The position numbers and the translations under genes are program-made. The notes under the pieces are model-generated. The model saw only the letters and a list, made by a program, of their open reading frames with translations, did not search any database and was not told the DNA's origin. From the NCBI RefSeq assembly GCF_024347215.1, contig NZ_AP025282.1, positions 1,984,001 to 2,048,000 on the forward strand: DNA of 64,000 nucleotides, read 5' to 3'. This document shows positions 17,186-25,487 of the stretch, one piece after another. Source of the stretch: Aliamphritea ceti. Its GTDB lineage: Bacteria > Pseudomonadota > Gammaproteobacteria > Pseudomonadales > Balneatricaceae. Positions within the stretch are counted from its first letter, which is position 1. Each line of letters opens with the position of its first letter.

Positions 17186-17608
17186 GTGAAGTTTAGACGT
17201 ACCCGTCCAGCGGATGTAGATGTAAATCTGACCCCCTTAATTGATGTGGTTTTTTTACTGCTGATTTTTTTTATGGTGACGACAACTTTCACGAAAGAGA
17301 CGCACTTGGCGGTTGAGTTGCCAGAAGCAGATGGCTTGGTTGCGGAAGTTCAGGCCGATTTATTGGAAGTTGTCGTTAACGAAGCGGGTAGCTATAGCGT
17401 TAATGGGTTAGCACTGATTAACAGTCAGGCAGAGACGCTTCGTCGGGCCTTAATTAAGGCTGCTGGCGATAATCGAGGCCTGCCATTTGTGGTGACAGCG
17501 GACGCTAAAACACCCCATCAGGCTGTTGTTACAGTTATGGATGTTGCTGGTAAGATGGGTTTTTCAAGTTTGAGTATTACGACTCAAAAGCCTGAAGCGG
17601 AGCAATAG
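17186..17608 (+). CDS. exbD: ExbD/TolR-family protein
   Basis: A 140-residue single-span protein with the proton-carrying aspartate in the helix NLTPLIDVVFLLLIFFMVTT, followed by a periplasmic domain (about residues 45-140). It is the partner of the ExbB encoded nine bases upstream. The start codon is GTG. The downstream lpxK begins four bases after its stop. Confidence 0.93.
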   Translation: MKFRRTRPADVDVNLTPLIDVVFLLLIFFMVTTTFTKETHLAVELPEADGLVAEVQADLLEVVVNEAGSYSVNGLALINSQAETLRRALIKAAGDNRGLPFVVTADAKTPHQAVVTVMDVAGKMGFSSLSITTQKPEAEQ

Positions 17609-17611
17609 TTT

Positions 17612-18616
17612 GTGCTTGAACAGGCATGGTATAAGCAACGGGTTTGGCTGAAAGCTTTACGTCCACTTTCAGCATTGTTTGTTGCGCTTACTAAGCATCG
17701 ACGCCAGCAATATGTGAGTGGTAATAAGGTCATCTGGCAGTCGCCTGTGCCGCTGGTGATCGTTGGAAATATTTCAGTTGGAGGGACGGGAAAGTCTCCA
17801 CTGGTGATTTGGCTGGTTAACTGGTTACGTGAGCAGGGGTATAAGCCTGGTGTTATCAGTCGTGGTTATGGTGCAAATCCTGCTTCTTTTCCTTTTAGTG
17901 TTACATCTGCAACCTTGCCGGCTGAAGGTGGTGATGAGCCAGTGATGATTGCCCGCCGCACTTCTGCTCCTTTAGTTATTGATCCTGATCGTCCTGCTGC
18001 TGCCAGGTATCTTCTGCAGGAATTTGATTGCGACATTATTATCAGTGATGACGGTATGCAGCATTATGCATTAGGCCGGGATATTGAAATTGCTGTTGTT
18101 GATGGGCAGCGTGGTTTTGCAAATGAACGCTGCTTGCCTGAAGGGCCGTTGAGAGAGCCGGTAGAGCGTTTAGCCTCAGTAGATTTCATTGTTATGAATG
18201 GTAAGGCTGAGCATGTACTTAATTATCCTTTTGCTGAGATGCATTTAGTTGCCGGTGACATTCAGCCGGTAGATATACACTCAGAGCAAGAAGGCCTGGC
18301 TCCTGTGCAATTTGCACGGGGGCACGCGAAAGTGCATGGGGTTGCTGCGATTGGCAATCCGGAGCGGTTTTTTATAGCGCTGGAACAGTTTGGTATGAAG
18401 GTTAAGCGGCATGCATTTTCAGATCACCATGCTTATGAAATCAGTGATTTTTCTTTTGCTGATGGTGAAAGCATTATCATGACTGAAAAAGACGCGGTAA
18501 AATGTGCCCATATTCCACTTAAAGATGCCTGGTATATGCCGGTTGATGCGCAACTCGATACAGAGTTTGCTGATAAGCTGGCGGAGCATTTGAAAGCATT
18601 AAAATTTAAAAAATAA
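17612..18616 (+). CDS. lpxK: Tetraacyldisaccharide 4'-kinase
   Basis: LpxK phosphorylates the 4' position of the lipid A disaccharide at the inner membrane. The 334-residue protein has Walker A VGNISVGGTGKSP (51-63), SRGYGA, and the catalytic DDGMQH motif (146-151). The start codon is GTG, as in the two genes before it. It is followed nine bases later by ycaR, and the order lpxK-ycaR-kdsB is conserved in many gammaproteobacteria. Confidence 0.96.
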   Translation: MLEQAWYKQRVWLKALRPLSALFVALTKHRRQQYVSGNKVIWQSPVPLVIVGNISVGGTGKSPLVIWLVNWLREQGYKPGVISRGYGANPASFPFSVTSATLPAEGGDEPVMIARRTSAPLVIDPDRPAAARYLLQEFDCDIIISDDGMQHYALGRDIEIAVVDGQRGFANERCLPEGPLREPVERLASVDFIVMNGKAEHVLNYPFAEMHLVAGDIQPVDIHSEQEGLAPVQFARGHAKVHGVAAIGNPERFFIALEQFGMKVKRHAFSDHHAYEISDFSFADGESIIMTEKDAVKCAHIPLKDAWYMPVDAQLDTEFADKLAEHLKALKFKK

Positions 18617-18625
18617 GGTTATTAC

Positions 18626-18811
18626 ATGGATAAGAAGCTGCTTGATATTCTGGTGTGTCCTGTCTCTAAGGCGCCTGTTGAATATAATGCCGAAACAAAT
18701 GAGTTGATCTGTCGTGCCAGCGGACTGGCTTATCCTGTGCGTGATGATATCCCGGTTATGCTGGAAACAGAGGCGCGTACACTGAGCTCTGAAGAGCGTC
18801 TGGATAAGTAA
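18626..18811 (+). CDS. ycaR: Trm112-family protein YcaR
   Basis: A 61-residue Trm112-like protein that starts MDKKLLDILVCPVSKAPVEY and has the family's ICRASGLAYPVRDDIPVML. Only the first cysteine pair positions are partly kept (Cys11, Cys34), so zinc binding is doubtful, as in other YcaR proteins. The role is unclear; in other organisms Trm112 proteins activate methyltransferases. It lies between lpxK and kdsB with short gaps. Confidence 0.92.
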   Translation: MDKKLLDILVCPVSKAPVEYNAETNELICRASGLAYPVRDDIPVMLETEARTLSSEERLDK

Positions 18812-18824
18812 GGCGGATTTAAGC

Positions 18825-19592
18825 ATGGGTTTTTCTATCGTAATTCCGGCACGTTTTGCGTCTTCCCGTTTACCGGGTAAGCCATTGGCTGATATTGCCG
18901 GTATGCCGATGATACAGCGTGTTTATCAGCAGGCTTTAAAGAGTGAAGCTCAGCGGGTAGTGATTGCAACTGATGATCAGCGTATTTACGATGCGGCTGT
19001 TGCCTTCGGGGCTGAGGTTTGTATGACCCGGGCTGATCACCCTTCTGGAACGGACCGGTTGCAGGAAGTTGTTCAGAAGCTGGGCTTTTATGCTGATGAT
19101 ATTGTGGTAAATGTGCAGGGTGATGAGCCCCTGATTCCTCCTCGGGTTATCAATCAGGTGGCGCATAATCTGATGGCAAATCTGGATGCCAGTATTGCAA
19201 CACTTAGTGAGCCTATCAGTGATATCGATGCCGTGCTGAATCCGAATGTTGTTAAGGTTGTCAGTGATACTCAGGGCCGGGCACTCTATTTTAGTCGTGC
19301 ACCGATCCCCTGGCCGCGGGATGCATTTTCTGATCTGCAAGGGCGCAAAGCAATACCTGTCGGAGTGAGTTTTCAGCGCCATATTGGTATATATGCATAC
19401 CGTGTGAAGTTGCTGAATGACTTTGTCCGCTGGGAGCCTGCTCCGCTTGAGGTGGTTGAATGTCTTGAACAGCTGCGTGCGATGTATAACGGAGCGGTTA
19501 TTCATGTAGATGTCGCAGACGAACTGCCACCTGCAGGTGTTGATACTGAAGCTGATTTAGAGCGTATCCGGGCACTGTTTAGTAACGAATAG
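18825..19592 (+). CDS. kdsB: CMP-KDO synthetase (3-deoxy-manno-octulosonate cytidylyltransferase)
   Basis: KdsB activates KDO with CTP for lipopolysaccharide core synthesis. The 255-residue protein begins with the nucleotidyltransferase motif VIPARFASSRLPGKPLADI and contains ATDDQRI, NVQGDEPLIPP and HIGIYAYR, all typical of KdsB. It ends the envelope operon comEC-exbB-exbD-lpxK-ycaR-kdsB and is followed by a terminator. Confidence 0.96.
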   Translation: MGFSIVIPARFASSRLPGKPLADIAGMPMIQRVYQQALKSEAQRVVIATDDQRIYDAAVAFGAEVCMTRADHPSGTDRLQEVVQKLGFYADDIVVNVQGDEPLIPPRVINQVAHNLMANLDASIATLSEPISDIDAVLNPNVVKVVSDTQGRALYFSRAPIPWPRDAFSDLQGRKAIPVGVSFQRHIGIYAYRVKLLNDFVRWEPAPLEVVECLEQLRAMYNGAVIHVDVADELPPAGVDTEADLERIRALFSNE

Positions 19593-19614
19593 ACGGGTAT
19601 TCTTGTTGTTGAAG

Positions 19615-19646
19615 AAGCGCTTTGTTACTACAGCAAAGCGCTTTTT
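19615..19646 (+). terminator. Terminator after kdsB
   Basis: A ten-pair stem AAGCGCTTTG (19615-19624) with CAAAGCGCTT (19634-19643) is followed by T. The A-rich left arm may let it also act for the leftward gene at 19657. Confidence 0.85.
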
Positions 19647-19656
19647 GTATATAGTT

Positions 19657-19965
19657 TTACCGTTCCCATGGTTGTATCTGCTTAGCGGTTGCTGCGAATT
19701 GCCTGATTTCGTCTTCAGTGTAAGGAGTATGTACACGGGTTGAGCTTGCTGGCTGGTGAGTCAGGCTGACATCATTTCGACGAGCAGTTACAGGGCGTAT
19801 TGGTCTGGGGCAGAAGTTGCCTCCACAGTTGGGGCAAACGTTTTCCAATATTAATTCCACACATTTCCTGCAGAATGTGCATTCATAAGTACAGATGAAA
19901 GCCTCTGAAGAATCAGGCGGTAAGTCTTTGTCACAGTTCTCGCAATTTGGGCGCAGGTCCAGCAT
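19657..19965 (-). CDS. DUF1272 zinc-ribbon-like protein
   Basis: The first 60 residues (MLDLRPNCENCDKDLPPDS..CTFCRKCVE..NVCPNCGGNFCPRPIRP) match the DUF1272 family, with four CxxC-type pairs likely to bind zinc. The C-terminal 40 residues (RPVTARRNDVS to QPWER) are a low-complexity tail not typical of the family core. The open frame extends upstream to 20145, but the start at 19965 fits the family and has AGGA upstream. Function unknown. It diverges from the phosphatase gene. Confidence 0.85.
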   Translation of the reverse strand: MLDLRPNCENCDKDLPPDSSEAFICTYECTFCRKCVELILENVCPNCGGNFCPRPIRPVTARRNDVSLTHQPASSTRVHTPYTEDEIRQFAATAKQIQPWER

Positions 19966-20125
19966 ATGATAGGTTCCTGTATAGAATAAATCTGTCAGAA
20001 GGTAAGCATGCAGTGTATATAATAGCGCTGTAGATTCGGTTGTACATGGCTTGTTTTTGTAGGTACGGGAGCTGTCTTTTGGTAAGTTCTTGCGCTTTTT
20101 ATATTCGAGGAATACAGAGGTGTTA

Positions 20126-20614
20126 ATGCAGAAAAATAAAACCACAGTGTTGTTCGTTTGTTTGGGTAATATCTGCCGTTCACCGACGGCGCATGGGGTC
20201 TTTCGTCAGTTGGTAGAAGATCGGGGGTTGTCAGCGTTAATTGAAACTGATTCCGCTGGAACAGGGGCGTATCATGTTGGTGAGCCGCCTGATCGACGGG
20301 CTACTGCGGAAGCCGCAAAGCGTGGATATGATTTAGCTGATTTGCGAGCGCGTCAGGCTGTTGCAGCTGACTTTGGTTATTACGATTATGTAATTGCGAT
20401 GGATGAACAAAATTTGGCCGGTTTACGTGGGATATGTCCGTCTGATTATTCTGGTTGCCTGGCAATGATGACTGACTTTACCGACAGCTATAAAGGTGAA
20501 GTGCCGGATCCTTATTTTGGTGGTGCTGAAGGGTTTGCTTATGTTCTGGATATGCTGGAAAGCGCCTGTGGAGGTTTGCTTGATAGAATTGAGTCTTCTG
20601 GAGTGAAGGGTTAA
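20126..20614 (+). CDS. Low-molecular-weight protein-tyrosine phosphatase
   Basis: The P-loop VLFVCLGNICRSP holds the CX5R signature with Cys12 and Arg18, and the general acid is the aspartate in VPDPYFGG. Length 162 is normal for this class, which removes phosphate from protein tyrosines. I chose ATG 20126 because it has AGAGG five bases upstream and puts the motif at the usual position; the frame extends to 20090. The TAA overlaps the ATG of murB by one base. The same phosphatase-murB order occurs in Pseudomonas. Confidence 0.93.
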   Translation: MQKNKTTVLFVCLGNICRSPTAHGVFRQLVEDRGLSALIETDSAGTGAYHVGEPPDRRATAEAAKRGYDLADLRARQAVAADFGYYDYVIAMDEQNLAGLRGICPSDYSGCLAMMTDFTDSYKGEVPDPYFGGAEGFAYVLDMLESACGGLLDRIESSGVKG

Positions 20615-21639
20615 TGGAGTTTTTTGAAAATTATTCACTAAAGAGCAGTAACAGTTTTGGGTTCGAGGTCTCTGCAGAGTTTTGTTGTTCGGTAACCAGT
20701 CTGAATGAATTGCGTGAAGCGCTGGCGTTTGCTGAAAGCCAGAATTTAGATGTGTTGGTACTTGGCGGTGGAAGTAATCTGATTTTAGTGGGTGATATTG
20801 CAGGCTTAGTTATTTTAAACCGCCTTAGTGGTATTGAGGTGGAAGCTGATCTTAGTGATGCTGGTAAAGTTCGTGTAACTGGTGCTGCTGGAGAGAATTG
20901 GCATGAGTTTGTTCGCCACACTATTCAGTATGGTGCTTACGGGCTTGAAAATCTGTCTCTGATTCCGGGTACCGTCGGTGCTGCTCCTATGCAAAATATT
21001 GGCGCATATGGTGTTGAGATTAAAGATCGGATGGTTAGTCTCAAGGCGTTAGACAGGGTTACTGGTAAGGTTTGCGAGTTCTCTACAGAAGCCTGTGAAT
21101 TTGGTTATAGAGACAGTGTTTTTAAGCAGCGGGATGCTGGCAGATACATTATTACCGAAGTCTGCTTTTTACTGAGTCGTGAAATCAATCCTGTGCTGGA
21201 TTATGCGGGATTAAGAGATCGGTTTAAGGCGCAGGGAATAGCAGAGCCTACAGCACTGCAGATAAGTGACTTAATTTGTGAGATTCGCCAGTCTAAATTG
21301 CCTGATCCGCTTGAGATTGGAAATGCGGGTAGCTTCTTTAAAAACCCCGTGGTATCGATCGCTAAACGACAGTCTATTCTTGATTCTAATCCAGGTTTGG
21401 TCAGTTTTCCCGAGGGTGAAGGATATAAGCTTGCTGCGGGCTGGTTGATTGATCAGTTGGGCTGGAAAGGGCGTCGACAGGGTGATGCGGCTGTATATGA
21501 TAAGCAGGCGCTGGTGTTGGTGAATCATGGTGCTGCAACCGGGGAAGATATTTTGCGGCTTGCCCGGGCTATCCAGGATGATGTGTTAAATCATTTTAAT
21601 GTTGCGCTTGAAATCGAGCCCCGTACCTTTCCTGAGTAA
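20614..21639 (+). CDS. murB: UDP-N-acetylenolpyruvoylglucosamine reductase
   Basis: MurB uses NADPH and FAD to make UDP-MurNAc for peptidoglycan. The 341-residue protein matches the E. coli (type I) length. Motifs are GGGSNLIL for FAD, SLIPGTVGAAPMQNIGAYG, GYRDSVFK with the tyrosine-arginine pair of type I enzymes, and GNAGSFFKNP with the catalytic serine. It overlaps the phosphatase gene by one base. Confidence 0.96.
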   Translation: MEFFENYSLKSSNSFGFEVSAEFCCSVTSLNELREALAFAESQNLDVLVLGGGSNLILVGDIAGLVILNRLSGIEVEADLSDAGKVRVTGAAGENWHEFVRHTIQYGAYGLENLSLIPGTVGAAPMQNIGAYGVEIKDRMVSLKALDRVTGKVCEFSTEACEFGYRDSVFKQRDAGRYIITEVCFLLSREINPVLDYAGLRDRFKAQGIAEPTALQISDLICEIRQSKLPDPLEIGNAGSFFKNPVVSIAKRQSILDSNPGLVSFPEGEGYKLAAGWLIDQLGWKGRRQGDAAVYDKQALVLVNHGAATGEDILRLARAIQDDVLNHFNVALEIEPRTFPE

Positions 21640-21671
21640 TTATTCCCGGATAGGCATTTATCGGTAAGTAT

Positions 21672-21700
21672 AAAAAAGCCAGCTATAAGCTGGCTTTTTT
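21672..21700. terminator. Strong bidirectional terminator between murB and rne
   Basis: A 13-pair perfect stem (21672-21684 with 21688-21700) with a three-base loop, A6 on the left and T6 on the right, serves murB rightward and rne leftward. Confidence 0.92.
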
Positions 21701-21741
21701 GGGTTTTCTGACACCGGGTTGGCCGGTGTCGCTGATCAGAT

Positions 21742-24720
21742 TTAAGCTTCTGTTGTTTCGCTGTCAGTCTGATTGTTGGCTGCATCCTGCTGATGGCCGC
21801 GCGGATCATTCGGTGCTCGGCGCTGACGACGCTGGCGTGGAGCATTGTCCTGATCTGCTGCTATCGGTGCCGGACGACGCGGAGTTGCCGGCTGAGGCTC
21901 GATAGTTGCTGTTGGTGCTGTCTGCGCTTTACGTGCAGGGCGTTGACGACCGCGGCGCTTTGTCGCAGAAGGATCTTCTTCAGCAGGTGTTGCAACTGGA
22001 GCTTTCGGTTGTGTTACCGCAGTTTCATCAGCTTGATTTTCTTCAGCTGTGCTTACATCAGAAGCTGTTGCCTCTGCTGTAGCTGCTTCGGATACTGGAG
22101 CTTCACTCTCAGCAGTGTCTGCCTGAGTACTGGTCTCTGCTGGTGCAGCTTCTTCAGTAGTTGCTTCTGAAGCGGTATCAGTCTTTATATCAACTGTTGT
22201 AGTTTCTTCCTGCTTGGTCTCTTCAGAAGTTTTTTCTTCGGGCTGAGCTACTTCAGCTTCAGAAGGTTTGGCTTCTTCGGTCTTTGCTTCCTCAGGCTGA
22301 GTGTCTTCAGCTTTGGCTTCTTCAGACTGAGTGATTTCAGCAGTAGGTGCTTCAGCAACAGTTTCAGTAGTCGCTGCTTCTTCAGTAACTGGGGCTGATG
22401 TATCAGCAGTAGTTTCTGTGTCAGCAGCGTTTTCACTGTTTTCTGTAGCTTCAGTAGTTTCTTCGCGCTTACGGTCTTTGCGAGGACGGCGCTGGCGACG
22501 CTTGCGCTTAGGCTGTTCCTCATCGGCCGCAGTTGTATTTTCCTGAGGAGCGTCAATCACTGCTTCAGCAGCAATATCTACCTGTGTGTCTTCAGTATTA
22601 ACTGGCTGCTCTGTGTTCAGTGCTATTTCCTGCTCGCTGCCACTGCGACGCGCATTGCGTTCACCGCGACGACGGCGACCACGGCGGCGTTCACCACGGT
22701 TACGGCCATCTTCCTGAACTTCAGTTTCCTGTTGTTGCTGCAGGTTTTCTTCCTGTACTTCAGGCTTGTTGCGCTTCTGATCACGATCACGTTCATTACG
22801 GCGACGGTTGCGAGAGCGACCTTCACCGCGAGGCTTGTCATTGCGTGACTCTTGCTGTTCATCGTTAGATGCGCTTTGGGTTTTATTTTCACCGCGTTCG
22901 CGTTCATCTTTACGACGACGGTTGCGACGGTTGTTAGGTCGCTTGCGGTCGTTTTTATCTTTGTTGCGTGGTTTTTCCTGCTCTTTTTTCTCTTCTTCGG
23001 TATTTCCAAAGAAGTTTGTAATTGCAGAGAAAAGGCTGCCCAGCAGTGACTTTTCTTCACTCTTTGCCGGTTTAGCAGGGGCTGCAGGTGAAGTTGCTTC
23101 GGTGCTGACTGGCGCCGGTGTTGGCGGAGCGACAGTGCGTACAGCAGCTTTTTCACGAACAGGCGCGTTAGTTGCTGTGTCAGGTTCAGCAATATCTTCC
23201 GGTTCAGGTTGCATTGTGTAGCTTGCGTCGTTGGTGTTGATCACAGTGTGGTCATCACGCAGACGTACAACTTCATAGTGCGGCGTTTCCATGTTTGGAT
23301 TTGGCACAATGACGACACGTACGCTCTGACGCTGTTCGATATCGTGCACTTCGCTACGCTTTTCGTTCAGCAGGAAGGTTGCTACAGATACCGGCAGAAT
23401 TGCACGGATTTGAGCGGTGCGCTCTTTAGCTGATTCTTCTTCGATAAGGCGAAGGATTGAAAGCGCCAGTGATTCAGTGTCACGGATAGTACCCTGACCG
23501 TTACAGCGTGGGCATACAGAGCCACGGCTTTCGATCAGTGACGGACGCAGGCGTTGGCGGGACATTTCCATCAGGCCGAAGCGGGAAATGCGACCCAGTT
23601 GTACACGGGCACGATCAATTTTCATTGCGTCGCGCATGCGGTTTTCAACTTCACGCTGGTTTTTTATCGGCGTCATATCAATGAAGTCGATAACAATCAG
23701 GCCGCCGATATCACGCAAACGTAACTGACGGCCAATTTCTTCAGCGGCTTCAAGGTTTGTGTGTAGTGCTGTTTCTTCGATATCGCTACCGCGGGTTGCC
23801 CGTGCGGAGTTGATATCAATAGAAACCAGGGCTTCAGTCGGATCAATTACGATCGAACCGCCTGATGGCAATTGTACTTCACGCTGAAACGCAGTCTCGA
23901 TCTGGGTTTCAATCTGGAAGCGGTTGAACAGAGGAACCTGTTCAGCATATAGCTTGATTTTTTGTTCGTAGCTAGGCATTACCTGCTTAACAAAGTTCAG
24001 CGCGTCCTGGTGAACTTCTTCACTATCGATCAGCACTTCGCCGATATCCTGACGCAGATAGTCGCGGATAGCACGAATAACTACATTGCTTTCCTGATAA
24101 ATAAGGAAAGGTGCAGCGCGTTCGCTGGATGCTTTAGTAATGGATTCCCATAGAATCAGCAGGTAATCCAGATCCCATTGAAGCTCTTCAGAGCTGCGGC
24201 CAACGCCTGCAGTACGGATAATGACACCGGTTTTTTGCGGGATGTTGACGCCGTCCATCGCTTCTTTAAGCTGCTTACGGTCATCGCCTTCGATACGACG
24301 GGATATGCCGCCAGCGCGAGGGTTGTTTGGCATCAGGACAAGGTAGCGACCAGCCAGACTGATGAAAGTGGTCAGGGCTGCGCCTTTATTACCACGTTCT
24401 TCTTTGTCTACCTGAACGATAACTTCGGTGCCTTCAGCAACAACATCTTTAATGCTTGGGCGGCCGCCTTTGTCGCTGCCTTTTACGAAGTATTCGCGAG
24501 AGATTTCTTTAAGCGGCAGGAAGCCGTGGCGCTCAGCACCGTAATCAACAAAAGCAGCTTCAAGACTTGGTTCTACGCGGGTAATTTTACCTTTGTAGAT
24601 GTTGGCTTTTTTCTGTTCGCGGGAGCCTGACTCAATGTCCAGGTCGTATAAGCGCTGGCCGTCAACCAGGGCTACGCGCAACTCTTCAGGTTGAGTTGCA
24701 TTAATTAGCATTCTTTTCAT
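21742..24720 (-). CDS. rne: Ribonuclease E
   Basis: RNase E is the main endoribonuclease for mRNA decay and rRNA/tRNA processing and the scaffold of the degradosome. The 992-residue protein starts MKRMLINATQPEELRVALVD. The S1 domain is at about 35-125, the catalytic DNase I-like region contains SIDINSARATRG and GGLIVIDFIDM, and the zinc link is CPRC at 403-406. After about residue 510 the protein is disordered, with Arg-rich blocks (RRNRRRKDERERGENK, GERRRGRRRRGERN) that fit RNA-binding sites, and a long Glu/Ala/Thr tail from about 740 to 920. A membrane-binding amphipathic segment may be SLLGSLFSAITNFFGN. Confidence 0.97.
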   Translation of the reverse strand: MKRMLINATQPEELRVALVDGQRLYDLDIESGSREQKKANIYKGKITRVEPSLEAAFVDYGAERHGFLPLKEISREYFVKGSDKGGRPSIKDVVAEGTEVIVQVDKEERGNKGAALTTFISLAGRYLVLMPNNPRAGGISRRIEGDDRKQLKEAMDGVNIPQKTGVIIRTAGVGRSSEELQWDLDYLLILWESITKASSERAAPFLIYQESNVVIRAIRDYLRQDIGEVLIDSEEVHQDALNFVKQVMPSYEQKIKLYAEQVPLFNRFQIETQIETAFQREVQLPSGGSIVIDPTEALVSIDINSARATRGSDIEETALHTNLEAAEEIGRQLRLRDIGGLIVIDFIDMTPIKNQREVENRMRDAMKIDRARVQLGRISRFGLMEMSRQRLRPSLIESRGSVCPRCNGQGTIRDTESLALSILRLIEEESAKERTAQIRAILPVSVATFLLNEKRSEVHDIEQRQSVRVVIVPNPNMETPHYEVVRLRDDHTVINTNDASYTMQPEPEDIAEPDTATNAPVREKAAVRTVAPPTPAPVSTEATSPAAPAKPAKSEEKSLLGSLFSAITNFFGNTEEEKKEQEKPRNKDKNDRKRPNNRRNRRRKDERERGENKTQSASNDEQQESRNDKPRGEGRSRNRRRNERDRDQKRNKPEVQEENLQQQQETEVQEDGRNRGERRRGRRRRGERNARRSGSEQEIALNTEQPVNTEDTQVDIAAEAVIDAPQENTTAADEEQPKRKRRQRRPRKDRKREETTEATENSENAADTETTADTSAPVTEEAATTETVAEAPTAEITQSEEAKAEDTQPEEAKTEEAKPSEAEVAQPEEKTSEETKQEETTTVDIKTDTASEATTEEAAPAETSTQADTAESEAPVSEAATAEATASDVSTAEENQADETAVTQPKAPVATPAEEDPSATKRRGRQRPARKAQTAPTATIEPQPATPRRPAPIAADQDNAPRQRRQRRAPNDPRGHQQDAANNQTDSETTEA

Positions 24721-25487
24721 GTTGTGTTAGCGTTCTCTTATAACACTAACGTATTTCATCTCTATCAGCGCTGTTTACGCATGGGGACAGGTCTTATCCT
24801 GTCACGTGAGTCCAATCTTCGTAACGACATTAATAGTTCAGTTTTTGCCAGTCTGGTGCGTTATGCATTGCAGACGGGTCTTATCGACGGTGGAGGAAAC
24901 GGCAACCTCTATCAGTATCTGATCGTGGCTGTTACTGCGGATCTTTCAGGCCGGTTGATTCAGTCAGATTACTTATTACTGACTGTTTTTCGGGCTGATG
25001 GCACGCAGGTTCCGGGTTGGCGACATCTCCACCTCCAACTGGCCAAAACAGTACCAGAAGGATGAAATACGTAGTTAATTCTGTTGTTTTGATGTTGTTC
25101 TTTACGTGCCTGTCTCAGGCCGAATCACCAAAGCTAGCTCCAGGCAATCAGTTCACTCTGTGACTTCAGCATATCTGTTTGTGATAATGCTGTTAAGTGA
25201 AGGGTTGCGGAAGCCTTTTGGGCCTTTTCTCTGGCTGCTTTGGGATAAAAATACGTAAATATTTCATCATCTTCTGCGCAGGCTGTCGGATAAAGCCCTG
25301 ATTTGGTTATTGACATCAGGTTATTTATCCATAAAAGCAAATTAGCTAAAGCCAAAGGCCTGCAGCAGCGCTAGAATATAGCAGCTATTAGCAGGTGCAT
25401 CAATTCATAGATGTACCTGAATCTGTCTCATACTGGCAGATTTTGAAAATTTCTGTTCAGTATCTGTACGAGTGCCAAATTTTTACC
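24721..25487. other. rne leader and rne-rluC divergent intergenic region
   Basis: This 767-base stretch holds no certain gene. On the minus strand it would form a long rne 5' leader, as expected from rne autoregulation in enterobacteria. On the plus strand a 94-codon frame (24781-25065) ends in TGA that overlaps the ATG of a 33-codon frame (25062-25163) whose product looks like a signal peptide (MKYVVNSVVLMLFFTCLSQA, then 13 residues). On the minus strand a 60-codon frame starts at 25316. None has a clear RBS and none is called as a gene. Confidence 0.5.
25375..25403 (-). promoter_or_regulatory. Candidate sigma70 promoter for rne
   Basis: Read on the minus strand, TTGATG (25403-25398), a 17-base spacer and TATATT (25380-25375) make a good promoter pointing at rne. 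It would give a leader of about 650 bases. Confidence 0.5.

Noticed and set aside
20090..20125. Upstream extension of the tyrosine phosphatase gene
   Set aside because: The ATG at 20126 has a proper RBS and puts the CX5R loop at the standard position.
22248..23192. Long reading frames in other frames across the rne tail
   Set aside because: They arise from the biased Glu/Ala/Arg codons of the rne C-terminal region. Their products are low-complexity Lys/Leu or Ser/Arg strings without RBS.
25134..25316. Minus-strand 60- to 73-codon frame in the rne leader
   Set aside because: Long form starts with TTG and no RBS is visible; the sequence fits a leader RNA better. Kept only as a note in the region entry.
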